Assembly: GCA_000733355.1 (NCBI GenBank)
Contig: JNVV01000120.1
Location: 1 to 18,753 of the forward strand
DNA: 18,753 bases
Reading direction: 5' to 3'
Origin: Falciphora oryzae
Lineage: Eukaryota > Ascomycota > Sordariomycetes > Magnaporthales > Magnaporthaceae
A model generated the notes under the pieces. That model saw only the letters and a list, made by a program, of their open reading frames with translations, had not been told where the DNA came from and searched no databases. The stretch's first letter is position 1. The number at the start of each line of letters is the position of its first letter. A program made the position numbers and the translations under genes. This document shows positions 7,988-17,670 of this stretch, one piece after another.

Positions 7988-8280
7988 TTTTGAGCTTTTG
8001 TTTTTGTTTTGCTTGCTGTTTCTCGTTCATCTTTCTGCTCATTTTTTTTGTCCCTTTTCTGCTCATTTTTGCTTGTTGTTTTTGTTTTCATCTGCCTGCT
8101 TTTCTTGCTCTTATCTCTCTGCTTTTGCTGTTTTTCTCGTTTACTTGTTGCTTTTGCTTTTCCGCCTGCTTTTTTTTTGCTTTTGCTTTTGCTTTTGCTT
8201 TTGCTTTTGCTTTTGCTTTTGCTTTTGCTTTTGCTTTTGCTTTTGCTTTTGCTTTTCACTTTGCTTTTCTGCGTTTCTCA
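7988..8280 (+). repeat. T-rich 3' tract with 13 x GCTTTT hexanucleotide repeat
   Basis: About 290 bp rich in T with tttttgc-type words follow the precursor gene. The core at 8179-8256 is 13 perfect GCTTTT units. On the minus strand this reads as (Lys-Ser)n, a low-complexity artefact. It probably includes the 3' UTR of the precursor gene. Short cgactc repeats follow near 8316-8338. Confidence 0.85.
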
Positions 8281-8522
8281 TCTTTCTCACTCAACTCACA
8301 ACTCTTCTTTCTACTCCAACTCCGACTCCGACTCCGACTTTCTCCTACGACTTCCTACTCTTACTCTCCATCCCTACTAACGTGGTTCACAAGCGAGTGA
8401 CGCACTTCCAAATTCCATATTAAACGCGGTTTTCGAACCTCTTGCTAAATCCACCAATTTTTATCCAAATTTGCTAAAATTTAACATGGCGGCTTTCAAT
8501 TAACGGGTTTTACTGGAGACCG

Positions 8523-8768
8523 CGTTGCAAAGTAGAGGTGCATGCAGTAGACCGTTTGGCTTTATCTCTACCTCTTAAGGAACTAATAGGAAAGCGCCCG
8601 AGGGTCGTAGGCCCTCGGGGTCTTTATACATGAGTGCGCAGTAGGAGTGGAGAGCCCCTCTCGGCGTCGCCGAGTGTTCTGTTACCGCTTATTAAGCACC
8701 TGCAACGCCGACGAGGGTGGTGATGCAGACCCCCCCTTCCCCCCCCTTCCCCCCGATCCTTTGCAACA
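8523..8768 (+). mobile_element. LTR-like element, copy A (solo LTR or short non-coding element)
   Basis: These 246 bp align with 14954-15203 over their whole length, with long identical blocks such as aaggaactaataggaaagcg and tctttatacatgagtgcgca. The ends are complementary (cgTTGCAAAG ... CTTTGCAAca), suggesting ancestral TGTTGCAAAG...CTTTGCAACA termini. A 10-bp-arm hairpin lies at 8597-8619 (cccgagggtc/ggccctcggg), followed by a TATA-like ctttatac. The right part is C-rich. No target duplication is visible here, and Gypsy-like sequence abuts the right side. Confidence 0.65.
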
Positions 8769-9390
8769 ACCAGTGCCCACCCCTAGGCGAGGGAAAGAGA
8801 CGGTCAGCGCCCTTGCGAGTCCACGAAGACTTGTCGTTGCACCAGGAAGAAGGAGAAGGTTGGAGGCCGAGGACAGCCTCCTTAGAAGGGGGATTGTTGT
8901 AATACCCCGCACAGAACCATGATCAGCAGCCCTAGGAACCGCCACCGGAGGTCTCAGGGGAGGACCCCGGGTGGTAGCCAGAGGGGCGCAAGCCCTGAAG
9001 GACGTGCGGATCAAGAGGGTTTAGTTCTATGACACGCATGCCGGTTGGCCTCTGCAGTACGGACGCTCAGCCCGGTCGAGGCGCACCCAAGCTCCGAACC
9101 CTGATAAGGGGACAAAGCATAACCAGCCCCGTACGGACGCCACGGAGGAGGAGGCGTGCCGACGGCAACCGAAGGACGGCCGGACGGCCAGGCATAAGAA
9201 GGGCCCGAGGGACCCCCTGTGAAGGGAGTCTGGAGGGCAAGCTATAGTTTCTGTTTTCTGTTTACCCATCACCATAGACTTGTTGAGCCTTGCACGAATA
9301 CGACTGTTGAACCGCTGGACCTCTGAGATCTCCCTGAGAGAACCCCCTTTCCAGGCCTGACACCTCCCTAGGTGGCCACAGCCTGTTACA
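8769..9390 (+). mobile_element. Gypsy-type retrotransposon: end of pol and 3' LTR (fragment)
   Basis: 8779-8890 reads as an Arg-rich stretch ending EAEDSLLRRGIVV, like the tails of fungal Gypsy polyproteins. It is followed by a short purine tract (agaaggggga, 8884-8893) and then TGTAATACCCCG at 8898. An LTR from 8898 to CTGTTACA at 9390 (493 bp) would have near-complementary termini (TGTAAtA/TGTAAcA). The exact right boundary is uncertain; ends at 9425 (GGTAACA) or 9857 (TTAAACA) are alternatives. The rest of the element is missing to the left, replaced by copy A. Confidence 0.5.
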
Positions 9391-9857
9391 GCCACCAACT
9401 ACTACACTACCGCTGGACGGTAACAACTGGGCCTAAAAAGCCCGCATATAACCTTTTCCTTTCTCCTTCGCACCTTTCACCTTTTCCTTTGTACCACCAG
9501 GACCAACAGTAGGCTCGTTAGTCCCCCGCAACCCCGCCCGGGCCCAGGGGCGGTCCCGAGGACCCCCCCGCCAAAACCCGGCCTTACCCCTTTTCCGGCA
9601 CACCCGCCGGCCGATAGCATTACTACCACCCGCAGCGCTTACAACGCCCTGGCGTTTATACGCCCTACAGCCGATTGCCCGCTCACTAACAAGGAGCGCC
9701 GGAATGCGGCCCGACCTCCGTGTGCCTTCGGGTTTAATTTGTTAGCGCCTCGATAGCAGCACTATAGCCTGGTGTAGATAAGCTTAGGTAGCGCTAGCAC
9801 GTCGTATGCCCCTAGGGAGGCAGGGACTGGTAGATCCCGATTTACCGACGTTAAACA
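9391..9857 (+). repeat. Retroelement 3' region, copy 2 (same family as 1-92)
   Basis: The last 92 bp (9766-9857) match 1-92. Upstream are a small hairpin (gggcctaaaaagccc), a TATA-like catataacc near 9444 and a CT-rich tract, followed by GC-rich non-coding sequence. No reverse transcriptase is visible. This is therefore either a strongly 5'-truncated non-LTR element or the downstream part of a long LTR. It ends exactly where kinase-like sequence begins to be recognisable. Confidence 0.55.
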
Positions 9858-9875
9858 AACTCAACTCAACTCAAA
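9858..9875. repeat. (AACTC)n short tandem repeat
   Basis: Three AACTC units plus aaa follow the retroelement end, in the same position as the (CT)n tract at 95-119. Confidence 0.85.
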
Positions 9876-9887
9876 AGGCGTAGCGAT

Positions 9888-10525
9888 CGCCACATCCTCG
9901 GCATTAGCCACCCCAACATTGTCGACTATTTTCTCTTCGCGACGTGGCACGATAAGTCGCCCACGCTGGTCATGGAATTCGTCAATGGTGGCGATCTCGC
10001 TTGGCAACATCGACAACGAGCGCTAATTCCTCGGAAAGCCGCCTTGTCCTTTTGCAGCTTATCAGCGCCGTCAACTATCTCCACAGCGAGGGCATTACAC
10101 ACCGAGATATCAAGCCCCCCAACATCTTGGTCAAGTCTCGAGACCCAGTGCACGTCAAGCTCACCGATTTTGATCTGGCTTCGAAATCATCGAACCTCCA
10201 TGAGAGGTGCGGCACGCCATACTACATTGCACCAGAGATCCTGTCCGGCAAGCGGTATGCAAAAAAAGTCGACATGTGGCCTGTCGGCATAGTTTCTCTC
10301 GAATTGCTGTATAGTCTTCCTCAATATCCCAAATCACAATCCGCATGGCCGGGGACAGTGGAAAGGCACGTCGCCCGTTGCCGTCCCCCCATTATTCGCC
10401 ACTTCATTTCCGGTATGCTTCAGCGAGACCCAAATCTCCGGCTCGCTGCAGCCGACGCGTTACGCCACACTTTTTCCAGGCCGACCTCGATGATCATAGC
10501 GATCCTGCTCCGACGGCGAGTCTGA
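9888..10525 (+). pseudogene. Serine/threonine protein kinase domain, truncated and frameshifted
   Basis: The frame at 9888-10020 gives LGISHPNIVDYF and LVMEFVNGGDLA (subdomains IV-V). The sequence then shifts frame near 10020-10030 and continues with LLQLISAVNYLH, the catalytic loop HRDIKPPNIL (Asp at 10106-10108), KLTDFDLAS (10166-10174), CGTPYYIAPE and DMWPVGIVSLELLY, and ends with MLQRDPNLRLAAADALRH. This is an ordinary kinase C-lobe, but the metal-binding motif is DFD rather than DFG, and the subdomain IX Ser/Ala-Gly pattern is altered (MWPVG). The glycine loop and VAIK lysine are missing because a retroelement end lies immediately upstream at 9857. It cannot be active as it stands. I cannot assign a subfamily. 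Confidence 0.82.
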
Positions 10526-11060
10526 AGGGAGGGCAATCTGCCCCGCTGCTGGAGAAGGCCTCCAAAATACGCTACCGTAGGGTATCTTCCCAGACGGTCT
10601 GGAGGACACGGCGCCATGGCAACACCGTGTCGGCGGGGCTGCAGCAGACACCCATGATCCTGCTGCTACCCAATTGTACATTGGCTGTGACGATCCCGCC
10701 GCAGCTGTCGGACAGACTGCCGCTTCAGCGGGCAGAAGGCCGACAGCTCGCTCGTCTCGTCGGGAGGGAGGGCAGCCTACCTCCGCTGCTGGAGAACACC
10801 AAGACACGCTGCCATCGGGTGGCTCCCCTGGGAGCCTGGCGGACACGGAACCGTGGGAGGCGACTGGGCTGTTTCGGCTGTCACTACTTCAAAAGACGCA
10901 GCGACGAGCCCTCCATGTGTATTCGGCTCAGCTGCTGTACTAAATCGTCCCGGTTCTGTATAGGCGCCCAAGGAAAGATATCGGCCTTGCAAAGGGCGCT
11001 GGCCGAAGCTTACAAAGCCGCGTCTCTAAGGGCTCGGCGCTTCTTCGAGACTCCGCATCC
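10526..11060 (+). other. No confident gene; imperfect direct repeat downstream of the kinase relic
   Basis: 10527-10618 and 10766-10857 are imperfect copies of a roughly 90-bp unit (gggagggca...ccgctgctggaga...ggacacgg). Translated in a common frame they give similar Ser/Gly/Thr-rich peptides ending LEDTAPW and LADTEPW. They may be the low-complexity tail of the kinase gene after its domain, now broken by stops. Confidence 0.5.
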
Positions 11061-12719
11061 CTAGAGCTGGCTGGAGTAACATTTGGAGGCCGTATCCAGC
11101 GACAAGCCAACATGTCGTTTAGCTTGCTTGCTTTGTGCTCTTGGGAATGGGTTAAATAACGATTCCTTCCATCCGCCCGCGCCGCCGCCGCTCTCCGCCC
11201 GCCCGCGCTTCATCTCCTCGAGCGGGATGGACTCCACGACTAGCCTGGTGGTCGAGTCCTGGCCCTGCACCCGGCCCCCGCCCTCGCCGCCATCGTGGTG
11301 GTGGCGAAAGGTCTCGAGCGACTCCCGCCACAGCCCGCCGCCCGGCGAGCCGCTGTCGGCGCTGTCGCCGCGGCGGTCCAGGTAGGTATCACCCGCCTCC
11401 TCGATCCAACGCGTGTCGCCACTACCACCACCACGGCCTGGTCTGGCTTTGGCAACCGGCGCGGACCCGATCGTGCCCACCCTGGGGCCCCCGCTGGCCC
11501 CCCCAGACCCAGATTCGGGACCGCTGCCACCGCCGCTGCCGCACGACGTGCGGCCTTTGGAGATCAGACGGGCCGTCTTTGTCAGCAGCGGGCGGCACGC
11601 GGAAAGGGATGCCACGGCGAGGCCAGTGCAAAGTTCCGCCGGGAACAGGATGCCTTTAGTCATGTCCCCCCATGGTTGCTGTTAGTTTCGGTGGCCATTT
11701 GTTCCCACATTCACAGCCCGGGTACACAGTGATAAGTTCCTCCTACCCCTCCTGCCGTGATTTGGAAACGTACGTAATGCATTCATGTCGAACCCCGACA
11801 GCATCTTGAAGAAGGCGACGAAGCGGGCGACGGTCATCAGCAACGTCAGGGCGCCCAAGGCGAATAGCGCACACACGGCCACCTTGGCCCGGGTCTCCAG
11901 TCGCAGCTTGAGCATGATGGGGAAGGGGAATAGGAAGACTGAATTGGGGGAGCGGGCGGGTCTCCTGGTCGTCAGTAAGTTTCCTTCTTCCAAGTAGCAT
12001 CATCCCTCCCCCCAACAAAGGGGGCACCAGCGCGACTTGCCCAGAAGCTCACTGCTCAGGTGCAGGGACCAGATGGTGTAAAGGAGAGTCGGCGAGGTCA
12101 AGGCTGAGCACGACTCTGGTCCTTGCTGGGCAGGGTCTCTGCAGAAAGGGGGGGTCGTGGTTAACCGCCAGAGGTTCGTCACATGTTGCGTGCCGGAGGT
12201 TCGCGAATAGGGCAAAGGGACGCCAAAAAGGCAGACGTGGCGGGGATTCCTTTCTTACACGTTCCGCTCGGGGTCAGGCCCGCACCAGAAAATGTCGACT
12301 AAAATGGTGGTCACGAACGCGCACGCGGTGTAGATGGAGATGGCCCAGAGGATGCCCCTGGTCCGACTGCTCGTCACGGGGACGATGGCGAAGTAGAGGG
12401 CCACCATGCTGAACTTGGGGTAGTACAGGGCCGGGTCGTAGAGGAAGTTGATCGCGTAAATGATCCTGAGGATCCACGCCGGGTACGAACCGGTCGGGTC
12501 CGGTTTAAGGAAGTCCGCAGCGTACCGGATGGTTATACAAATGACGATGCCGAGCGCCGACGCAAGGCCAAGGACCAGCAGCCAATCCGAAAAGAGGATG
12601 CGCTCCCTACGGAGGCGGAGGCGGACGAGGAACCTGAGGCTGACAGACAGGGCCGTGACCCACCAGATGATCCATAACGCCGCCTAATCGTCGTCGGAGG
12701 TTTTAGTAAAATAGGGCAT
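11061..12719 (-). pseudogene. Pth11-like fungal rhodopsin-domain membrane protein (seven-helix), probably disrupted
   Basis: Four exons on the minus strand fit: 12719-12259, 12138-12053, 11938-11774 and 11678-11061, with introns opening GTAAGA, GTGAGC and GTACGT. Exon 1 encodes four hydrophobic helices with FSDWLLVLG, YYPKFSMVALYFAIVP and VDIFWCGPDP. Exon 2 gives the CSALTSPTLLYTIWSLHLS loop. Exon 3 gives FLFPFPIMLKLRLE and a sixth helix. Exon 4 starts with FPAELCTGLAVASLSACRPLL (helix seven) and has a Gly/Ser-rich tail ending CYSSQL. This layout is that of the fungal rhodopsin-domain/Pth11-like family, putative surface receptors. Two defects appear. A TAG at codon 12 (12684-12686, after MPYFTKTSDDD) would be CAG by one transition. 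The exon 3/4 phases also do not match at the obvious sites. Alternatives are a missed upstream exon and non-obvious splicing, so disruption is likely but not certain. Confidence 0.7.
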
Positions 12720-14953
12720 CGGAGCTCGCTCCGGATGTGATGCTAGGAGGATCGAGCGTAGGTGCATAAGCTGAGGATAGGGGCGGGGAGAAGCGACACG
12801 ACGTCCGCTTGCATTACCACTCCCCTGCGAAGGCTGGATATGGGAAAGAAATCATCAGCACGTACGACGACACTGGAATCCGAAATCATCGCGCGCCCCC
12901 AATTGGCGCCGCCAGCGAATGGCCGAGAGTTTTTGCCTTGCACCTTGGCCCTTATTGCTGTACGCTATAACCTTTAAAGGGTGCTCCGGCAGTGAGGGGG
13001 ATCTTGCAGGGGCTTACCACTGCCTGGGAGCAGCAGGAAAACTGTCGGATGGTCGCCGAAACGGCCAAGGTGCTTTCTAATAAAGGGTGGCCTGTGGGGA
13101 TGGGAGAGACACATCCATCTAAGGACGGGCGGATAACGCACGAGGTGGCGCGTTATCGGAATTGCGATAGGGCGCCATATCTGCAGAATTTCATAGGAGG
13201 CGCACTCAAGCACCTAGACTAGTTAGGGCAATTTGGCTAGGGTAGCTCTAGTTGGGCTCAGATCTGCGGTCCCCTATCTCCAGCTGGAAAGAAAAAGAAA
13301 GAAACACGGCATAAGCCGGCGGGCCAAGTGCCCATCATACGGCAAGGGCTGAGGGGTACGGCTATCAATCTGCTTGTGCGTGGGGGAGGACCTTTGCGTC
13401 CCTTGGCTCCTTGCGCTTCCGCAAACCAGGCTGCTGGAACCTATGCCACCCAGCGCAGGCCGAACTCTGCTCGTCGCAAGCCAACCTTCCGCGCAACCGC
13501 CATACATAGGTAGCACGGTGGGCGGCACATGTTTTTCCTAGGCCCACGCCTCAGTGGTCTGGATTCCGGCTCAGCACCCTGGACATGGACGAAGGGAGCC
13601 TCCAAAGGTCCAGAACGAGAGAGGCGTGCAGAGAGGCGCATTCGCGCCTTTGGCGATGGGTCGATGCGGGCTGCAGGGCGCCGGGGCACACAGCGACGAA
13701 AAGAACCCGATGATCCCTTCTCCCTTTGAGGCCGCGGCTGCAGGACGGGAAGTGCAAAGCCTGGCAGCTCTTCTCAGCCGCCGGCCGTGGCGTCGGAAAA
13801 AGCCGCTTGGGGGACATGACGCCTCGCAGCCCACAATCACGCTCACCGAATTCGTCAACGTAGGTTAGGCAGCGTTTGCGTCAAAGGGAGAGGAAATATA
13901 ACAATCGAGTTTTGGAGGGCACTTTTGGACATGCCATATATGGTCCGCATTTTAGTCGCCGCCCGTCACCAAGACCAGCGAGACCGGTCAACGACGACAG
14001 GCAGTCAAAAAGGGAACAGCGTCATGCGTTTTTCTGCCTTTAAACGTGCGCCTCCCCAGTGGCGTCCATCACCTTATCTCCAAAGCGTCGCCTAGGCCGA
14101 ATGCGATCAAGGGCATGTTGGAGATCCTCGGCGGCGGCTGCCCAAACCATTGGCCAGAGCTCCGGGTTGCAGTGCGGGAGCATCCAGCCGGAAAGCCACC
14201 TTTGGCCTATCCTGCAGCCAAGGGGCCCCGCCAGAGTTGCACCAACGAAGCTCGCAACCCGCCGAGCCCGCCTCCTCAGGAGAAAAATCACTCTTTCTTT
14301 TTAGCGTCAGCTGTGACACGTCTGGGGGAGGAGGGATAGACGGTGGCGGGGAAGAGGAGAGCTGTCCCTGAGCCCGCCGACACTATCAGTAATTAAGCCG
14401 CAGAGGTCTAGGCTCCCGAGAGACCGCAGTTAGCAGAGACGCGCTTGAGGCAGGCGGCGGCCTTTCCCCTCCCATAGGGCCGCAGCTGGCGTGGCGGTCC
14501 TCTGGGACGCCATTGGCTTTGGGCTGTGCCTCCTTACCCTCAGCACGATTTTTCTCGGTTAGTGGAGGATCCCGGGAGGCCCCTTTCCGCCCGCCTCTCC
14601 TGCCGTGGTGATTGGTGAGCTGAGAGGGATGGTTGGCCCGTGGCGTCGTCCTGCCTGAGCACGGCCCGCAGGCTGCAGTTTATATGCCGGCAGCAACCTC
14701 GTGTTCGAAGCCGGTTGGAAGCGCCGAACATGGCTGGCTGAGAGGATAAGGGGATGAGGAGAGCAAAAGCAAAAAGGGTGAGCAAGGACATAGGCCGAAG
14801 GCACCGCCTCGGGCTTAGCGGGTCAGCAGCTCGCAAAGGAATGTAAGGAGGCGGAGAGCATAATAGTCACGGATAAAGAGGATGGTGTATGGAAAAACTG
14901 CAGTATAAAAACAGCAACTCCCCGAAGCATCTCGTCCCGTCAAGTTGGAGTAT
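12720..14953. other. Long stretch without a recognisable gene
   Basis: Only short overlapping frames occur. The most coherent is 12992-13222 on the plus strand (76 codons, containing MVAETAKVLSNKGWPVGMG), with no motif I know. A plus-strand frame at 13554-13868 and a minus-strand frame at 14040-14291 are equally anonymous. A minus-strand frame starting at 14791 opens with a hydrophobic stretch (LLTLFAFALLIPLSS) but has nothing else in its favour. This may be decayed transposon or intergenic DNA. Confidence 0.5.
14902..14912 (+). promoter_or_regulatory. TATA box-like site
   Basis: gtataaaaaca lies about 40 bp upstream of the LTR-like insertion at 14954. If it was a host promoter, the insertion separated it from its gene. 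No downstream coding region is evident. Confidence 0.3.
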
Positions 14954-15203
14954 TATTGCAAAGTAGAGGGTATGCAGTAGAAGGATTGTCTTGATTTCTA
15001 CCTCTAAGGAACTAATAGGAAAGCGCCCGAGGGTCTACGACCCTCGGGGTCTTTATACATGAGTGCGCAGTAGGAGTGGAGAGTCCCTCTCGGCGTCGCC
15101 GAGTGCTCTGTAACCGCTTATTGAGCATCTGCGACGCCGACGAGGGTGGTGATGCAGACCCCTGGCCGGCACGGCCGGGGACCTCCCTTGATCCTTTGCG
15201 ACA
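14954..15203 (+). mobile_element. LTR-like element, copy B, with 5-bp target duplication
   Basis: These 250 bp are homologous to copy A (8523-8768). The termini are TATTGCAAAG and CTTTGCGACA, each about one change from a TGTTGCAAAG/CTTTGCAACA pair. Flanking AGTAT occurs at 14949-14953 and 15204-15208, a perfect 5-bp duplication that supports these ends and an LTR/integrase-type origin. A perfect 10-bp-arm hairpin with a 3-base loop lies at 15026-15048, then a TATA-like ctttatac, then a second small hairpin (ctcggcgtcgccgag). It contains no coding sequence, consistent with a solo LTR. Confidence 0.75.
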
Positions 15204-16660
15204 AGTATGCATCCGGCGTAATTTAAAGCAACACAAGTATAGCGAACATCTTCCGTCCTCCCAAAACTTTCCCCTTTGCCCTTCTACTTTATATGTGCGC
15301 ATGCATCTTTTAACAAACCACCCCAGTCCTTTCCAAATATGGCCTCCTCGTCGTCCCAAAATGGCGTCCTGCCTGCGGAGTGCAAGCCCTTCGCCATCTC
15401 CTTTTATTTTTACTTTTAGCTGCCATTTAAAAAAAAGGAAAGAAAAAGAAGAAAGTACAAACATATGCATAGCTATCGCGACCTCCACCCACAAACCGCG
15501 CTGTGGTAACAAGAGGCTTTCGGCTTTATCCACCTCGGTTTCGAGAAGCACACGCTACTCTCGTACAATGGACATACCGAGACCCCACACAAAGGTTTTG
15601 CTTGGAGCTAGAGATGCAAGCGGTGCCCCCTGACCCGCTTGAAAGCACGTGGCAGTTTTGGACAGCGTGCACCGGGGTCTCTTCCCGCCGAGCCAAACCG
15701 ACCGGCGAGGGGCTAAAACGGCGGGGCGCGCTTGCTAGCCGGGGTTGTCCGCAATCCTGGTCCCTGTGGTCGCCCACCACAAGGTGCCAGAAAGGAAGAA
15801 GAGGTCCGACGGCGGGCAGCAGTGGCGCAGCCACAAAGGGGGGAAAGCCACAGGGGTTCCCCTGAAATGTTCGCCGGAAGGGGACGCGGGTCAACGGTGC
15901 AGGGAGCGTGGGCGGCACTAAAACAAGCCACGCAGTTGTAAAAGCAACCATTCCGCCCGCCTGAGCTGCTTGGTGAAGCCTGTCGCGGCATGTGGGGGGT
16001 CTCCCAGGCGCACGGGCCTGGCAGCAGATTAGATAAGCCCCTCCCAGGCAGATAGAGTGCACGGCACGCGCCCAGGCCTCCGGCCTCGATTTCTTCCCAA
16101 TACATCTCTCTTTTGGCCACCTTTTGCAGCCACCCTACCTGCCGTGATAAAGCCTTACAGGTTCCTACCCGGAGGGCACGGATACACCCAGTTTCTGCCT
16201 CGAAATTTCGAGTTGATAATCTCCACACCATAATGCGCGACGGGGGCATCGTTGATCGATGCCAAGAGCGAAGCTCGCGAGTTGCATATCGATCGACTGG
16301 TATCAAGCCGTGGCTGGCACTTCCAAAGAAAAATGAGGGAAGAGAGGGAACGATCCACATCTTGTGAAGATACAGAAATATTGTTCCCGGCTAAGCGCCG
16401 TGTGAGAGGACGTAGGGTGGCACACAAAAGAGAGCGGAAAGGAAGATGGATAGTAGAGGGAGAAGGCCCGGCAGCGCTCGTATGCCCGACGACCCTGACA
16501 GATTTTAAGTCAGAACACCCCATGACCGCGCACCCCCATGACCGCGCACGAGCGTACGGATCCGCACCACCAACAACGCCGTTTTATATCTGCAAAATGA
16601 AGCTATTAACAACCCACAACGATGCAATCCTGGGTATCTTCCTGCTCAGAATCGTTTAAC
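15204..16660. other. Long stretch without a recognisable gene
   Basis: Frames of up to 180-215 codons are present on both strands but overlap one another, run into copy B or are low complexity. A purine tract (taaaaaaaaggaaagaaaaa type) lies at 15427-15456. A perfect 16-bp tandem (ccccatgaccgcgcac x2) is at 16518-16549. A ggcctccggcc-containing block resembling 1800-1875 lies at 16073-16106. No splice-supported gene was found. Confidence 0.5.
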
Positions 16661-16693
16661 GATTCCAGTGATGCCTTAGGCTCCTCCAAAATC

Positions 16694-17670
16694 CTACGTC
16701 TTTTGGTAAATCCGCCTCCCAGATACAAAGGTTTCGTTCGGGTCCGGCTTGACTGCCTTCCTTTTCCGCCCCTGCAGTGCCTCCAACTGTGCCTTTAATG
16801 CTTTGATTTTTTGCGAGGCTACAGTGATCTCTAAATCTTTTAATTCGTAGCTTTTGCGTACTTTCTTAAGCCAAAGCCGCTTGGTGGGGGTGGTCGAGTG
16901 TCACACGGAAGAACCCGTGGACCTAACTAGTCGGCATCACGAGTCGGCCTTACGGAGGTTCGGAGACCCGCATAGGCGGTCAACGGCCCCAAGGCCAAGC
17001 GGTGAAGGTTGGAAGGCAGTGTGAATCATGTACTCGATACTTCGCACGGATCACAAAGGGTCTATATAAACCCTGCCATCTCCTATGTCTTCCACGAGAG
17101 ATTCCTTCTTCCTCAAGCATCTCTTGAGCCCATAGAAAGATTATCTGCAATCTAGAGATTCTTTCTCCAAGCCGTCTTTGACCCCTTGTTACATCGAGAT
17201 TGTACGGCTGAAATCCTTTATTTGAGAGGCCAACTCTCGACTTTGCTTAGGAGTGCTCCAATCTCTTTTGACGGCGTTGGGCAGCCTCGGGGGGTTCTTT
17301 TGTCGCCCCTATTGCCTCGTAGGGGTTTTAAAAGCCTCGTGATCGATTTTGTTGGAGTTTTTGAGCAAAAGCCGGCTTATAAGCGGCTTTGTTAGACGCA
17401 CCGGCCATAAGCCAGATGTATACCAACCAGCTTTGATATTAACTCCCGTAATGCTTTTATCTCGTGCGTGCTTGTATGCTTTTAAAAACTTTCGTTTGCT
17501 TACCGCCGTAAAGCAATAAAAAAGGGCTAGGGCGAAGATTACGGCCTTGTACGCCCTTTTTAGGGGTGAAAAGACCGCCAAGTCAAGTGGCTGCAGAACG
17601 TGCGACGAATGGGCCGGTAAATAAAGGAGAAAAACGTCGTTCTGGTAGCAAAGGAACTGAAAACGCTTTG
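16694..17670 (-). pseudogene. Pogo/Fot1-type (Tc1-mariner superfamily) transposase, C-terminal part, split by a solo LTR
   Basis: Reading on the minus strand from 17670, the frame gives FLCYQNDVFLLYLPAHSSH, VLQPLDLAVFSPLKRAY, NIKAGWYTSGLWPV and SRLLLKNSN, the C-terminal half of a pogo-type DDE domain. A TAG at 17309-17311 interrupts it, after which WSTPKQSREL follows in frame to 17194. A 295-bp LTR (16899-17193) then intervenes. In the same frame on its far side come RLWLKKVRKSYELKD and GRKRKAVKPDPNETF, ending at TAG 16694-16696. That charged coiled-coil-like C-terminus is typical of fungal pogo transposases. The N-terminal part, with the helix-turn-helix and first catalytic residues, is cut off at 17671 by another LTR copy. 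This is an inactive relic. Confidence 0.85.
16899..17193 (+). mobile_element. Solo LTR, complete, TCGAG target duplication
   Basis: The 295-bp sequence starts TGTCACACGG and ends TTGTTACA. It is flanked by perfect TCGAG at 16894-16898 and 17194-17198. It contains a TATA box (tatataaacc, about 17063) and lies inside the pogo transposase frame. A solo LTR is the product of recombination between two LTRs after retrotransposon insertion. Confidence 0.93.

Noticed and set aside
8179..8256. CRISPR-like regular repeat
   Set aside because: It is an uninterrupted hexanucleotide microsatellite with no spacers, in a fungal context.
6880..8259. Long minus-strand frame (459 codons) beginning with (Lys-Ser)n, opposite the precursor gene
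   Set aside because: Its start is the GCTTTT microsatellite read backwards, and its body is the antisense of a repetitive GC-rich gene. It has no domain or plausible initiation context.
8430..8445. tRNA B-box-like ttcgaacct
   Set aside because: No matching A box or cloverleaf could be built around it.
14540..14791. Possible small secreted protein on the minus strand
   Set aside because: Hydrophobic N-terminus and a few cysteines only; no start context, conserved pattern or splice evidence.
15012..15551. Minus-strand frame of 179 codons
   Set aside because: It runs through copy B of the LTR-like element and a purine tract; the corresponding part of copy A gives a similar accidental frame.
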